Part shown: positions 11,745 to 24,390 of the stretch, piece after piece
Layout: each line of letters begins with the position of its first letter
How positions within the stretch are numbered: position 1 is the first letter of the stretch
Source of the DNA: Turbatrix aceti
Taxonomy: Eukaryota > Nematoda > Chromadorea > Rhabditida > Panagrolaimidae
Direction: 5' to 3'
NCBI GenBank assembly: GCA_963969345.1
Contig: OZ017767.1
Coordinates: forward strand, 7,158,739 to 7,222,738
Length of the DNA: 64,000 bases
The notes under the pieces: model-generated
The model's input: only the letters and a program-made list of their open reading frames with translations
Database searches by the model: none
What the model was told of the DNA's origin: nothing
Program-made: the position numbers and the translations under genes

Positions 11745-12500
11745 CGATCCAATTCAGATCCACAAAATGACAGCCAGCGATCATGCATCCATAAAATACA
11801 TAAATTTTAAATTAATTACTGTTCTTTTTTTCCTGAAATAAATAAATGAATAAAGCTGGGGTTTTGGGTCTTTTTGCTACCGCAGGCATCTGTTTTTTTT
11901 TTTTAAATTTTATTCCACAACCCCTGCAGTCACCTGGAAAAATGTAAAAACGGTCACGGGATCAAAGACGAACCTAATTAATTTATTACACGTACAAAAG
12001 CACACAAAACAACGTCAAAAAACAGCCAGAGACGTGTTGAGACTTGTTTGTGCAGCGAATCGACTCTGCGTGACTGCTGACTGGACTCCAACAGACGGCA
12101 CGTACCGCATTAGGTGATTGAACGGTTGTGGTTCCCAGGTGAGGGTGTGGAAGTTTTTCAAACACTTATTTTTCTTCAGAAGTGAAAAAAAAACATGGTT
12201 GGATGCGTCTTGCGCGGTGAGTCATATGTATTCCACGAAATAGATTATTCACTTCAGTGCAATACATATTTTTTTGTGAGCGTGTTCATCGTTCATTGAT
12301 CTCATTGTCGGGTCGGGACAAGGCTGGTGTGCTCCTGGTGACTCCTCGAATCGAATCGTTCATTGCCATTGCCCGTGTCGAAGGAGAACTTAGGCAGTGA
12401 AATGTGTTCTGTCGATCGACCTGGATATTTTAGCGCGAGCACGTTTTTGATCTTCACGTGTATTTTCGTGATGGATGAGTACAACCAACCCGAGGGGTAG

Positions 12501-14236
12501 CTACGAATACTGCTGAGCGTACTTCTCTGCGAGAGCCGCAGAGTGCACCCATCTCTTGAACACTGCCAGGTACTGGCACGGACGCTTCACAAACTTTGCA
12601 CTGGCACCGAGTTCAGCCTTGCGAGAGGCCGCGTTGTCGACGACGTTGACGCGGAACAACTGCATGCAGTCGACGTCAACCAGAGCATCCAGGGGAACGT
12701 TGTAGTCTTCGATCCGACACAGGTGAGGCAGGTTGGATGTGAGCGAGCGAACTGTCACCTCCTTTGCACATGGGAAAAGTGGACCCCGAACAGGTGTGTT
12801 CTTGGTACAGCGCATGTGGAGTTCGTCCGAGATGACCGGTCCGATCGCCTGGATGTACGATTCGAACGCGTGCCACCTGGAGATCTTGAGCGACGATAAT
12901 CCAACCACGAGAAGTTCCATGACCTGAGCGTCAATGGTGATGTAGTGCGCGTGGGGCGCAAAAAAATCGACGATGCGGAAGAGGGCAGCTGCGTCGCGTG
13001 CCGTCCAGCGATCGTCGACAATGACAAATCCGGAACGCTTGTTGACGTGCAACAAGATATTGTACTTCGGGTGACGGTAGAGAGGTCCTGCAACGAAATT
13101 TTGTAATTTTTTGACCTTGAACGACGGCAAAATGTGATTTTTTGTGTCTTTTGAACAACTTTTTTTTTTATTTTTTAGGTAAATTTATTTCAAGGCTGGC
13201 GGGATCAATGAACCGTCTGTCTCGCGCATTGCACTTTTTGCGTCATTTTGCCCAGGTGTCATGATCTACGACCCTTCATAAAAAGTACGTGCACGGTTAA
13301 AAAATAGCAGTAACGCTCTGGATCACCCCCAGACGTCCCAAAATTCTTGCGGAGCGTTGGTGAGAAAACAGTAGGCGTCTGGGCTGAGGACTCAATGATT
13401 TCTGAACCTGTACGCGGGTGTTTTCGAAAGTCAGTGATGTCAACGATGTCGACAATGTTTTTTTGCAGGGTAGGGTAAACATGGTTTGCGTGATTCCTGC
13501 GATCCTGGGTTTCTGATGCACATATTTGGTCACGTGGTGGCATGGAAACCACGCGGAAACATTATTTTCATACTATTCGATTTTTTTTTCAACGTTTGCG
13601 GCTCTGCAGTTTCAAGGAATGCAAAAGTGTCCTGCATGCAAAAAGGGTCAAGAAGGCGGCGAAAACACAATTAACCTCGACTATGGAAGCCAAATGACGT
13701 CCCGTAATTCACTTTAAAAAATTATACCCTCGAGCGAGCGTTCGTGGAAAATAGGAAAAATTTAATGACCAAAAAAGTACAATTTGGTCTTCTTTTTTTT
13801 TCTTTGTACTTTGGGAGCAAGTTTGACTCTTGCACGTTCCACAAATTTTTTTTGAAGCAGAAAAAATTTTTTAAAATGGTGCAAGGAACATACCATCGAA
13901 CTGTGAAGGATCGACGTCTCCGAGGTCGCATTTTACGACATCAAGATAAACACGAGTTTTTCTGCGTTCTTCGACGACGTTTCGAAGCTGTCGGTTGACG
14001 CGTCGAAGCCTGCTTTCCTCGATTGGGGTAAGGTAGTCGCAGATGTGGTCCCAAACAGGACTCGGCAGCTCTGGGCAGGGTTTTGCCGGCGGAGCTCTTC
14101 TGCGGACAGAAAAATCGAATGGCATCGACTTTGAAGATTTTCGCATGTCGTTGGCCGTCGTTAGCGCGCGGTCAACGGTTTTGTGACTGACGTGAATGAA
14201 ATTGGACAGCGTTTTGAAGAGAAGGGGAGGCGACAT
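12501..14236 (-). CDS. F-box protein, 309 residues
   Basis: Two exons, 14236-13894 and 13087-12501, join in phase 1 across an 806-base intron (gtatgt ... gttgcag). Residues about 54-95 form an F-box: PELPSPVWDHICDYL followed by SRLRRVNRQLRNVV, the pattern that binds Skp1 in SCF ubiquitin ligases. The C-terminal exon carries alternating hydrophobic and polar stretches (DGPLYRHPKYNILLHV, SDELHMRC) like the diverged substrate-binding part of nematode F-box proteins with an FTH-type tail. The start ATG at 14236 is followed by a basic, serine-rich leader. The substrate cannot be predicted. No polyadenylation signal was judged certain. Confidence 0.72.
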
Positions 14237-16263
14237 GATTGAAAGTTATCGTTTACGGTAGATTTTCTGAAAAAAAAAACACTTGGTTCAGCTCAAGTTG
14301 GTCGAGAAGCACGTTCGCGAGTAATCGAGTGAATCTGGTTAACCGACGTCGTTAACCGAAGAAGAAGACGGTGTCAGTCGGCCGCGCGTGTGAGTCGTCG
14401 TCGTTCAACGACGACGATGGGGAAGGCGAAGGCGCGGCGCCTGCACCGGTCTCCTTTTGCATCCCATCCCGCAGAAGAGCAGGGAAGAAAGTCGGTGCGC
14501 GCGCGCGAAAAAGAAAGAAAGGCAGGAATTTTTTTTTTGATTCGTCGACCGGCTGCTCTCTCTCCTGATTCACACGCGATTCATCATCGCTCATTGCCTT
14601 CCTTCTCCGCTCTCTGCCGAAGAAGACGAAGAAGGAGAAGGAGAAGAGGAGGATGACGAAGCGCAAGCGCGGGGAAACAAGCGAAGCACGCTATGTATGT
14701 GTTTTCGACGTCATCAGATTCACCGAAACCATGATGCATCAGGGAGCAAAAAGCGAGAGGAATGCCCCGCGCAGAAGGAATGCTGCGCACTTTATTTGAA
14801 TTTATTTTACGGTCTCGAGACAGACAACCAAAAAAAGGTAAAAAAAGTTCTTTAAAAAAGAAATTTAGAGACGAAAAGATCACGGGGCGGTTGCATGTAT
14901 GTGGTCGGAAAAAACATTAACGAGAACATAATATTTTTATTGTTGTTTATGAAACAGCAGAGCACTCTGCTCGGCTCTGCATTTCCCGTCTGAAAGACTT
15001 TTTATAAAGTTGTATTTATTTTGAACACAATCCAGGATTACAAACATATTACGAAGGTGCCAGTAATCTCATTTCGCAAGCAGCCTGCTTTCATTCAGCA
15101 TTTTTTTCACTGCAAATTAAACAAATTTTATTTGCAATTTGGTGCAGCGCATTCACCTGTCTCAGGTGTCCTGTTCTTCTTATGTTAAGCTTCAGTTAGC
15201 AATAAAATTTCTTTTATCTTTCTACAAAATCACATGGCCAAAAATTAATTTATTTATGAAAGAGCAGAGAAAAGACATAACCTAATTAGTAATCTAAGTT
15301 GGAGCCGTCATGTCGGCGCGCCAGGTGCGCGAACACTTGCCTGCCTTTGCTTTTATTACCTTTTACCTTTTACCTGTACACGCGTATTTTGTGCAAATTA
15401 ATTACAATTAAAAGTCGCGGCTATGCGAAAATTGACAATCAAGTATGTAGTACGTAGCCCTGAAAAACACGTTCCTAAAATTATAGACGAGCAAACTCCA
15501 AGGCATGATCATCTCACCTCACCTCACCTGTGTCATGTTTTTCGAAAAATACATACATACATAAAAACGCGTACAGTACAAACACAGTTTTTATTTTATT
15601 ATACATACAAAAGAAAAGAAAATGGAAAATGTGTTATACGAATGTTTGCACTAAAAAAAAAACTACGGATGAACTGCATGTTTATGGCCTCGCGCGGCAC
15701 ACCCCCACTTTCTTGGGGAAGGGTGGGATTAGGACACGTCCTGCACGTTCTGCACTGTCAAAGGGGAATGAGACTTCTGACAAACATAAAAGTCCCACGA
15801 TGACCGACCTATAAAATGCTACGTCGGGCACTTCGGCAAACAAACTAAAAAAATTTTTCTGGAAAATACAAACGCCCGTTGAGGTTGAGGTTGTGGTTGT
15901 GGTTGTTTTAGGAGGGTCTTAGCCGGTATAAACCCGCTACAGGCACGGATTTTATACATATTTTTATATTTATTTACAGACAGGCCAAAATAAATAACAA
16001 TTACATTTCTGCTAAGCCACGTAATCGTCTAATGCATAGCTTAACACCTGTCAGTCTGATGTGAAAGGACTCAGGTGAGGGGTATAGTGGCACTGGTGAC
16101 GGGAGGTACGGGATCGTAATATTTATGTATGTATCGGTAACTAAGAGATGGAAGTGGACATATTAGATGGACGATGGATAAGGATAAAAATGTCGCAAAT
16201 GGTCGTCGCCCGAGAGTAACTTGGCGAAAACAAGTCTGATCCCATGTGCATAAAACCATAGGC

Positions 16264-16295
16264 ATCCCCGCATGTTTGTTTGTGCATGCGGGGAT
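16264..16295. repeat. Perfect 11-bp inverted repeat
   Basis: Arms atccccgcatg (16264-16274) and catgcggggat (16285-16295) around a 10-base loop. GC-rich for its surroundings, so the hairpin would be stable. No gene assigned. Confidence 0.65.
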
Positions 16296-16472
16296 AACAT
16301 TCCGCAATTTACCCACGAAATTGCACGAAACGAAGAATGCAGCAGGGAAGGGGCATCCTTGAACTCCGTGTTCGGGCAACGTTTGCACAGGGGTGGGCCA
16401 AAACTTTTCTGCTAACACGGACCGTTGCTTGCAAGCGCCTCCTGCTCACAAAAAAGCGCGCCAAAAAACTTT

Positions 16473-16496
16473 AAAAGTATTAAGCGTAATACTTTT
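16473..16496. repeat. Perfect 10-bp inverted repeat within an AAAGTATT-rich region
   Basis: aaaagtatta and taatactttt flank agcg. The word AAAGTATT or its complement recurs at several points up to 16700, so this may be the core of a small dispersed element. Confidence 0.5.
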
Positions 16497-18476
16497 CTAA
16501 ATATTTGTCTTTCTTGTAATAGAAAAAAGTATTCGTGTGCACGCAGTGTGCCACGATCCTCCGATTCGCCAACAAGAATAAAAGTTTTCAGGAGAATACT
16601 TTCAATGTATAGTTTATTCTTTGAAAGTATTTTAGCAATGCTTTCAATGTTTGCTGCATAAGACTTTTTAAAGTCAGGCTAAAACTTAAAAGTATTACAG
16701 GCAAGACTTATTTTTTTGTGAGTAATCTCTTTCTTGCACCTGCAGCAGGGCCATTTACACGTGTTTGTTAGCAGAACGCAACGGTTATCGGGCCGTGACA
16801 ATAACCGCCTCACCTCCTCACAACTGCGCAGGCCAAGCCGGTTTGTTTCACAGGAGAAAGAGCAAAAGGCAAACGAGCGTCTGTCTTTATGAGGGTCGCT
16901 TTGACGCCGCAAAACATGTTTTAAAGGCAGTTACGTGCCGGTGGTGATAAAACTCGAGGTAAGAAGTAATGACGGCCATTCTGGCTAACAAGCGAGTCAG
17001 AAAAAGAGCCATCTAGGAAAACGTTTGCCGGCATCAGGTACAAAAAAGGTAGCAAGGAACACGCGAAGGTTTGTGTGAGTCATGATCATGACTGTTGTTT
17101 CCGTGAACTAACTAACATAAGAGAAATTTTTGTTTGCCGGTCGGTGAGTGTTATATGTATCAATCACGATGGAGTTGGCCAAACCAACGCCAGCGCATTT
17201 TGTTCGATACATATCACCTCCGATGGTGGTGGTGTGGTGGCGACAGAATCAACAGATTAGTTGGTCAGCTGATAAACAAAAACAGAAAATCATAATAATT
17301 TTTGCAGCGTAAAAAAACAAGTTTTGTCCGATTTTGTATCGCCGCAGGAAAAAAATCGTGCTTACACGAACTTGAAGGGTCAAAAACCTGGCAAATATTT
17401 TTTTTTGAATCCTTAACAGTCTGTAGACCAGCTTCCGGGTTTACGGTACAAATCTCCGAACACCAGGGTTCAAAAAATTATTTTTTATTTGAATTACCAT
17501 AAATTAGCGCTCTCAACTCCCCTTCGACGCCTGTTACGTAACCTCATCACGTTCTCTGGCCATTATTTATTTACCGGCCACGCGAGGCCTCGTGCGCTCT
17601 GCGCAGGCACAGGAAAAAAAAGAAAAAGCCCCTCGTGTTTTCTTCTGTCGCACGAAGTTAGCAAAAAAACCCATTACTTTTGTTGACAGCCCCATAAATG
17701 GCACTCCGAAATTAGAGAGCCCCAGAAAAAAAAACAAAGTACCTTTTGACATTTGTTGCGCGGCGAGTGACAAAATATTAGCAGAAAAGCAAAGCCAAAG
17801 CCGTCCGTAATCTCATACATACTTTGGTTGTGTTTGTTGTCCACGGCACAGTAAGAACCCTGATTTGCGCTACGGCACGTCACCTTACAAGAAAACGCCA
17901 CGTAAAACGCGTCAGCCGTCAAAAGTAGGGTTTTGGCTGCACCTGGATGAGATAAGACGCGGAAGAGTTGTTTCAGAGTCCCTAAAAAATGTATTGGTCG
18001 TATAGCAATAAAATTGCTGTGCAGAAGTGGCCGAGGTCGAAGGCTGAGGCCGGAAAGCGGTCGACCCTTATCGGGGATTGTTCGCTCGCTCGCTCGGGCG
18101 ATAATAACCCGGCACAGCAGGGTTTTACCCGGTACAGGAAGCAAGCAAGCGCACAAGTAAATATTATGGTCGATATGAGTGATGGCGTGCTTCCCACGTA
18201 ATAGATACAAAGCCGATAAGGTGCATGGAAAAAACACAGAGTTTCTTGTTTGATTGAGTGGTATAAATTCTATTCTATGCGATCAGATGGGCTCAAAAAA
18301 CAAAAAACACGGATCAAAGCATAAAATTGGTCAAAATTTTCTAATTTCAAATTTTCATTAAGTTTTATGCAAATTTGTGTTCAAAACAGACTACTAACAA
18401 AATTATGGATCAGACACAAAAAAAAAATTAAAAATCAGTTTTTAAAAAAAAAAATTTTTTTTGGATGGGAAAAAAT

Positions 18477-18539
18477 ATTTTTTTAATAAAAATATTTTTT
18501 CTTATTTTTTATTTAAAATAATATTTTTATTAAAAAAAT
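18477..18539. repeat. Perfect 20-bp A/T inverted repeat
   Basis: Bases 18477-18496 and 18520-18539 are exact reverse complements, made almost only of A and T, with a 23-base spacer. Low complexity makes chance more likely than for the GC-rich hairpins. Confidence 0.5.
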
Positions 18540-19444
18540 CCACATCGAATATTTTTTATTTTCAAAAAAAAATTTTTCGCTCTTTTTTTGGACCACTTGA
18601 TTTTTGGACAATTTTGGTCCCGAGGTACGTACAATAGTTCCGTTCCGGCAATAACAATGCGTACGTGCCATCAGCGTTCCGTTCAACGGAAGGACACCAC
18701 GGGCACGCGGGCAAGCCGGGGCCAGCACGAGTCAAATGAACGAAAACTTCCGGCCACTTCAGAAGTCGCGATAAAAAAACGCAATTATTTGTTTGAGGAC
18801 AATAAAAACTGTTTTTCCAGACAATAGAAAAACATTTGGGGTCGGTCGGCCCATTGTTGAACAAGTTTGCCTGTGAAAAACATACTTTTATCATAATTGC
18901 CATCCTATTTTAAGTAGAAATTTTTGGGGTAAGGGGAAGTTTTTGGAATTCTCACGGGGCTGTCGATTCAACGCCGACGCTTGCCAATTCGCGATGCCAT
19001 TCATCGTCCGTTTTGACGGCCCCTGCACGAGTCAAGTCAGATTAGCACCCCTCATTCATTCAAGCGAGCGTCTATTTATTCTTCGAAATCGTCCCTTTCT
19101 CCAGACCAGCCCTGTCTAGACTGATAAACATCGTTGCAACAGTCCCGGTAAAAAATCCCGAATGCCCAGCTGGAAAAATCGAAAAAAAACATCTGCAACT
19201 CAAAAAACTGCACTTTTGTGTGCACGAACGAACTTTGCTTAAAAGCAGATAAAAGGGCAATCCAAGTCCAGGTGATCAACTCCTGCAAAATCTGTCGAAA
19301 ACAACACAAAAATAGTGTCCTTTAACGAAAAAAAATGTGAACATGTTTATTATCAATGATCGATCACTGATCAACCAACCAATTGTACAAGGATCCTTCT
19401 GGAACAAAACTACCGGAGACGATTGCTCAATCAATCATCCAACA

Positions 19445-22400
19445 TCACGAAAATCCGAGAAGTCGTTCAGCTTCGTGGAGCAATTCAACGCGGGTCGGAG
19501 GCCGAGGCTCGAGGCCCAGCATCGTGCTGGAACTTCCACCTGTCGATCTCAGGATCGAGAGCCTGGACGTCGTGGGTGGCGCCGAGGTGCTGTTGCCGTC
19601 GTCACAGCCGATCGAGAACGTCGTAGATTTTCCCGCCGGCAACGTGTAGATTTCTCGGTTCGGATCTGACTAAAAAAATGTGATTTCAATTTTTTTCCCG
19701 TTTTTTTCAAAACGATTTTTTTTGCAAAAATATTTTTTTTGGTGCAAATTTTTCAGTGTTTTTGCAACACGATTTTTTTGTAAACATTTTTTTCGACACA
19801 AAAACAAGATTTTTTTCAAAATCCTGTTTTTGCCCAAAAATGTGTTCCGGGGTGTCAACTTGCACGTGATTGTCAAAAAAAAACTCCTGATAACATGTGA
19901 CCCCCTTTCGGAAGATCCGCGACCCCAGAAAAAAGTTATGTGGCGCCTTTGATGCTGTTCCGCACCTGTCCGCTCCCAGAGTGGGGAACCGCACGTCATT
20001 TTCTCCGTGCAAGTGCTTCAATTAGATAATGAACCATAAAAAAAGAAGAAGCAGCACTCCCCTGATTGCAGAAGCACTCCCCAGACAATCCCTGATGTTA
20101 ATTTAATTTCTGATCAGTGCTGCTTCATTTTTTTGACTTTTTCACCACCCCCGCATGAATTTTTTGGTAACAATATGAAAAAAAATAAATTAAAAAAAAG
20201 CCGTTTGGTTTACGAATTTTTTTATTCTTTTTTTATTTATGTATTTAACTTTTTTAATTTTTTTAAAATTATTTTTAATTTTTTATTATTTTTGAAGTAA
20301 ATAAAATGAGTTTTTTTTTCACTTTTTTTAGTTTGAAATCTTTGAAATTTTTTTTTGTAAACTGTAAAAATGTTTTAATTTAAAAAAACATTCACAGATT
20401 AAAAAAAAATTAAATTCTTCCAAATAATTTTTTTTTCAAAATTCGGTCCAACTGAAAAAAATTTCCCTAAAACGTAGTAATTTTTATATTTAGGCCAATT
20501 TTTTAGCATTCCCGTAAATCCCAAAAAAATCTCACAGTGATATAATGATTAGCCTTGTTGTCTCTTGTGTCGATAGAATCATACAACTCGGACAACGAGT
20601 TAGACAACGTCGTGAAACTCGGTCTTCGATCGGGCTCCAGCGTCCAGCACGCCATCATGACGTCATACCTGAATGAACCTGTTTAGCCCAGGGTTTTACC
20701 TGACCATGAAACACTCACAGGTGGGACGAGCAGAATTGAGGCTTTTCAAGGCGGTATCCGGATCTTACCCTGCTGAGGATGTCATCGGTTTCCGTCAGCG
20801 CGTGATAGGGCACGGCCCCGAGGGTTACGATCTCGTAGAGCACGACTCCAAACGACCATCTGAAAAAATGAGTTGGTTCACGTGAATTTCCTTTTACTTT
20901 TACGGAAAAGATCAAAGACTGCAGACACTCACACATCGCTGGTCGTGTGCTGGGATTCGAGACGCAGAATCTCGGGAGCGGCCCATCGCGCGCGCAGAGG
21001 GGTGTACAAGAGACTGAAAATAAACCTTCTGCATCCTGAAAAATAAGTGTACACCTGACTCACCTGGAAAGCTTTGCGGTGTCGGATTCCTTTCTGCAGA
21101 GGCCAAAATCTCCAATTTTGATCCCGAAATTCGCGGTGAGAAAAATGTTCCTCGCAGCTAGGTCACCGTGGATGAGTTGTCGACTCGCCAGGTATTCCTA
21201 GAAACAGGTAAAAAAATCTGGTCATCGGTTGAAGCAACTCGATCACTCACCATAGCAACGGAAATCTGGATAGCCATGCGAATTACCCGTTTAACCGTAA
21301 TGAGACTTTCTTCGTCAATTTTTGGGATGGAATGGATGTCGTCGACTTCGAGGACCTTGAATCCCTTTGCGTCGAGCTGAAACGGCCTTTCGGTCACCAA
21401 AAAAATAAAATTTAAAAAAATCGGTAGATAAAGTTTATTTTGTTAAAAAAATTTTTTCGAAAAAAATTATTCGAAAAAATTACGCTGAAATTTAAAAAAA
21501 AATACACTAAAAAAATATTCGAAAAAAATTGCGGTAAAAAATATGTTTTTTAAAAATTATTCGAAAAAAAATTTTAGACAAAAATTATACTTTTCAAAAA
21601 TTCGAAAACATTTTTTCAAAAAATAATTTTAACGTATTTTTTCAATTTTTTCAAATGCTCAATAAAATGCGTTAAAAAATAAATTTTGTTTGAACTCAGT
21701 TTTTATGCTATTTTTTATCACATAAATAAATATTTTCACATTTTACTAATGTAAGATTTTTTTTAAATAAAAATTTTTTGAACAAAAAATTAGCAAAAAA
21801 AAATGCAAAAAAAATTCCTAAAAATTCGGCTTCATAATTTAGACCGGATTTATGCTTTTCTGGTCACTCCCGCCACCCAAAAACCTTTTCCTACCTCCAT
21901 GGTGTACTCCAGCGAATTCCTAAGATACATCTTCAAGTCCCCATTCGGGCAGACCTCCCTGACAATAAGCGGAGGTCGTCGAAGCTGCATGACACCGAGG
22001 AGGTTGACAATCTTGTTGCTGCGTCCGATCGCTTTGCTCATTTCCATCTCTGCGAGAAATTCATTCTTCTGCGCTTCGGTTGCCGTCTTTTTCAGCGTCT
22101 TGACAGCAACCTGCTGATTGTCGTCGAGAACAACCGGTCCATTTGCCGGGGTTCGAAAGTCTTTCGACAGTTTTGCCCGGTAAACATCCGAAGTCGTCCC
22201 ACTGCCGAGCTTGCACGCGAAGAATATCGCCACGTCCGTATCATTGAGCTCCCATTCATCCGCTCTAGAATTTAAAAAAAAGTTCATCCAAACATAAAAA
22301 ATGTATTTACAAAACCCACTTCAAAAACTGGAGCATGTCAGCAGCGAGCGGTTTCCTCTGCCTTCTTTTTTGAATAACCGTGATGAGCATGAGTCCAAAA

Positions 22401-24390
22401 AGTATAACAAGAATACTGCCATACGCCAGAAAAGTTCGAATTTCGTCTTTTAGCAGAATCGGCGTATTATGCAGCAAAGCGTAGGGAACTAAAAAATCAA
22501 AATCAAAAAACATAGGGCCTGACCGGAATTGAACCGGTGACCGATCGGACTGCAGCCGATTGCTCTACCACTGAGCTACAGACCCGTGAATTTTGCACAA
22601 ATGGTGGACTTTAAAAAGGAACGAGCGAGCGAAGGATAAACAACGCACAAAAGAGGAGAAAAGTCAATACAAACCCTATTTTCCTTTTTGTAAACGCTCT
22701 ATGGATGGCTAAAGTGGGGATAACGAGGAGGGACTGACTCACGCTCAATTTTACGCGCTTGTACGAGTTGTTCGAGCATCGTTCGGTTGTGCGGGAAGGG
22801 AGCCGCGTTCGAGAACGAACAAATGAGAACCGCGTAGTGCAGACTCGAGACTACGTTTGGAATCCGGATGATTGTCTACAAATTGTTTTTTTTTTGGGGG
22901 TATGGGGTCAAAAAAAGGTGCACAAGCATACTGGCTGGGTGCAGTTATTAATTGGAGTCCGACAAATGCTATGTTTCCAGATGGAATCCAGCCTGAGTTG
23001 ACAATGATTCATCTGGGGTCTCTGAACGTTCAGTGAGAATCCATAGTCCTGGACCGCCGGTGAACAGATGCCGTAGAGCACTGCGTACTCCAGGTTGGGG
23101 TCAGGCAGAGGTGACAGCTCGGTCACGCTGGGTGGCATTCGGACTTCCACGAAAGCGACCCAGTACGGATCCCGGCGGACCAGCGAGGTGGATACGTTGC
23201 CCGGCGACGTGCAGAACGGCGAGTAGGCTACAAACCTAGTTTTTACTAGGATTTCAAGATTTCCCATGGGAATTATTTCGGGAATTATCCCGGAATTCCT
23301 ATACCAAAAATAATTCCCCTGGGAAACTTTTAAACATCCATGGTGTTGTAGAAATTTTTGTATTCTTCGTTGATTTTTTTTGTTTTTAGTGTCGATTTTT
23401 AAATTGTTTCTGTTTGGTTTTTTTTATTAAAATCGTTAGCTTGATCCTGTTTTTTTTTATCATTTTTGGATGCAAAATAAAATATCCCCGGAGAAACCCT
23501 CTAAAATTTAAAATTTGAAAAATCACTCAATATCGACAAAAAAAATAGGCAAAAAACATTTACAAAAAATTCGTTCGAAATGAGCTTTTTTTCGTTTCAA
23601 GACAAATTGACAAAGTTTTTTTTACGTTTCTTATCAATTTTTTTTATAAGCATCCGAACCCCAAAATAAATACGCAGAAATGCCAAAAACTCACGCGGAA
23701 TCGTCGATATGCACTGCTGGGGCCTGCTGTGCTCGCAGGTGAACTGCAAATCAACGGCTGGTGCTTGATCAAAGACCAAAATCTGCTTGCAGATGGCATG
23801 TTTCATCGACAACAGCCGAATCGTCGTATTGAGTCTCATCCGAATAACCGCCTCCGGCAGTTCAAATACCAGCGCTGCGAAGAACTCATTTTTGTCATTT
23901 TTGATCGTGGACGCGTTCTCAAAGATGAGTTCGGGGGTTTCGAGGAGCGAGGCGTTGAAATCCAGAACCGGGAGCGAGGCCCATTCGAATTTGACGCTCC
24001 GGGCAAAAGTGTAGTGCGAGAGGTTGTACACAGATGAAAAGACGTCGAGTTCGACGTGGACCGTGCCGGGAAAGGGTAAATCCCGGAAAAACCGGTGATT
24101 TGTCCGGTGAAATCTCTTTTTTGAGCGCTGGAAGGTGATGTAGGCAGCTGAGCCGTGGCAGGAGGAATCGTCGACTGCGCATGGACAGGTGAGGTAAGAT
24201 GCGTGGGAGGGCTGAAGCTTGAAATTCAAAAAAAGTCCAAAAAAGGACAAAAAAAAACAAAAAATCTAAAAAAACACAAAAAAATGGCCTAAATTTAAAA
24301 ACCAACCGTAACATCAACTTTTGCGTCATTTTGTGATGCCACCCCAGCTACGACCAAAAATATGAAGATACAAATCCAATGCCAAAGCAT
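19445..24390 (-). CDS. Divergent receptor tyrosine kinase, 802 residues
   Basis: Twelve exons join in frame: 24390-24307, 24211-23695, 23227-22932, 22875-22743, 22488-22320, 22264-21895, 21376-21251, 21197-21064, 21013-20933, 20859-20719, 20668-20536, 19669-19445. A signal peptide ([16 protein letters not shown]) leads into a roughly 340-residue ectodomain with scattered cysteines and no domain I recognise. One TM segment (around [16 protein letters not shown]) is followed by a basic stop-transfer. The kinase has a glycine loop [14 protein letters not shown] lysine, IGDFG, AAPE and [12 protein letters not shown], and resembles insulin-receptor-type kinases (LLGV...NGDLKMYLR). The catalytic loop reads HGDLAARN, so the usual HRD arginine is replaced by Gly. 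The acceptor of exon 2 could also be 6 bases earlier. Ligand unknown. Confidence 0.85.
22514..22585 (-). tRNA. tRNA-Cys (anticodon GCA)
   Basis: On the minus strand the cloverleaf starts GGGTCTGTAGCTCAGTGG. The acceptor stem GGGTCTG pairs with CAGGCCC (one G-U). The anticodon stem ATCGG/CCGAT encloses loop CTGCAGT, giving GCA. The T arm is ACCGG TTCAATT CCGGT, with the B box GGTTCAATTCC. The A box is TAGCTCAGTGG. A T run follows directly (atgttttttg). It lies inside an intron of the receptor kinase gene, on the same strand. Confidence 0.95.

Larger units (their letters stand above)
14240..19444. other. Long interval without supported genes
   Basis: About 5.2 kb between the F-box gene start and the last exon of the receptor kinase. 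It contains a purine-rich tract (14615-14660), many A/T runs, a cluster of AAAGTATT words (16470-16700) and several perfect inverted repeats listed separately. Open frames here are short and lack splice partners or recognisable domains. I saw no tRNA, snRNA or SL RNA gene. Confidence 0.5.

Noticed and set aside
12302..12484. Short minus-strand frame downstream of the F-box gene
   Set aside because: No splice link to the F-box gene, whose stop codon is upstream of it; composition is not gene-like.
15423..15803. Plus-strand frame of 126 codons
   Set aside because: A/T-driven open frame with a run of lysines and no supporting features.
16071..16418. Minus-strand frame of 115 codons
   Set aside because: No domain, no splice partner, and a hairpin lies within it; treated as chance.
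19337..19669. Plus-strand frame over the receptor kinase last exon
   Set aside because: The minus-strand reading joins the kinase C-terminus in phase with a good acceptor; the plus frame is its shadow.
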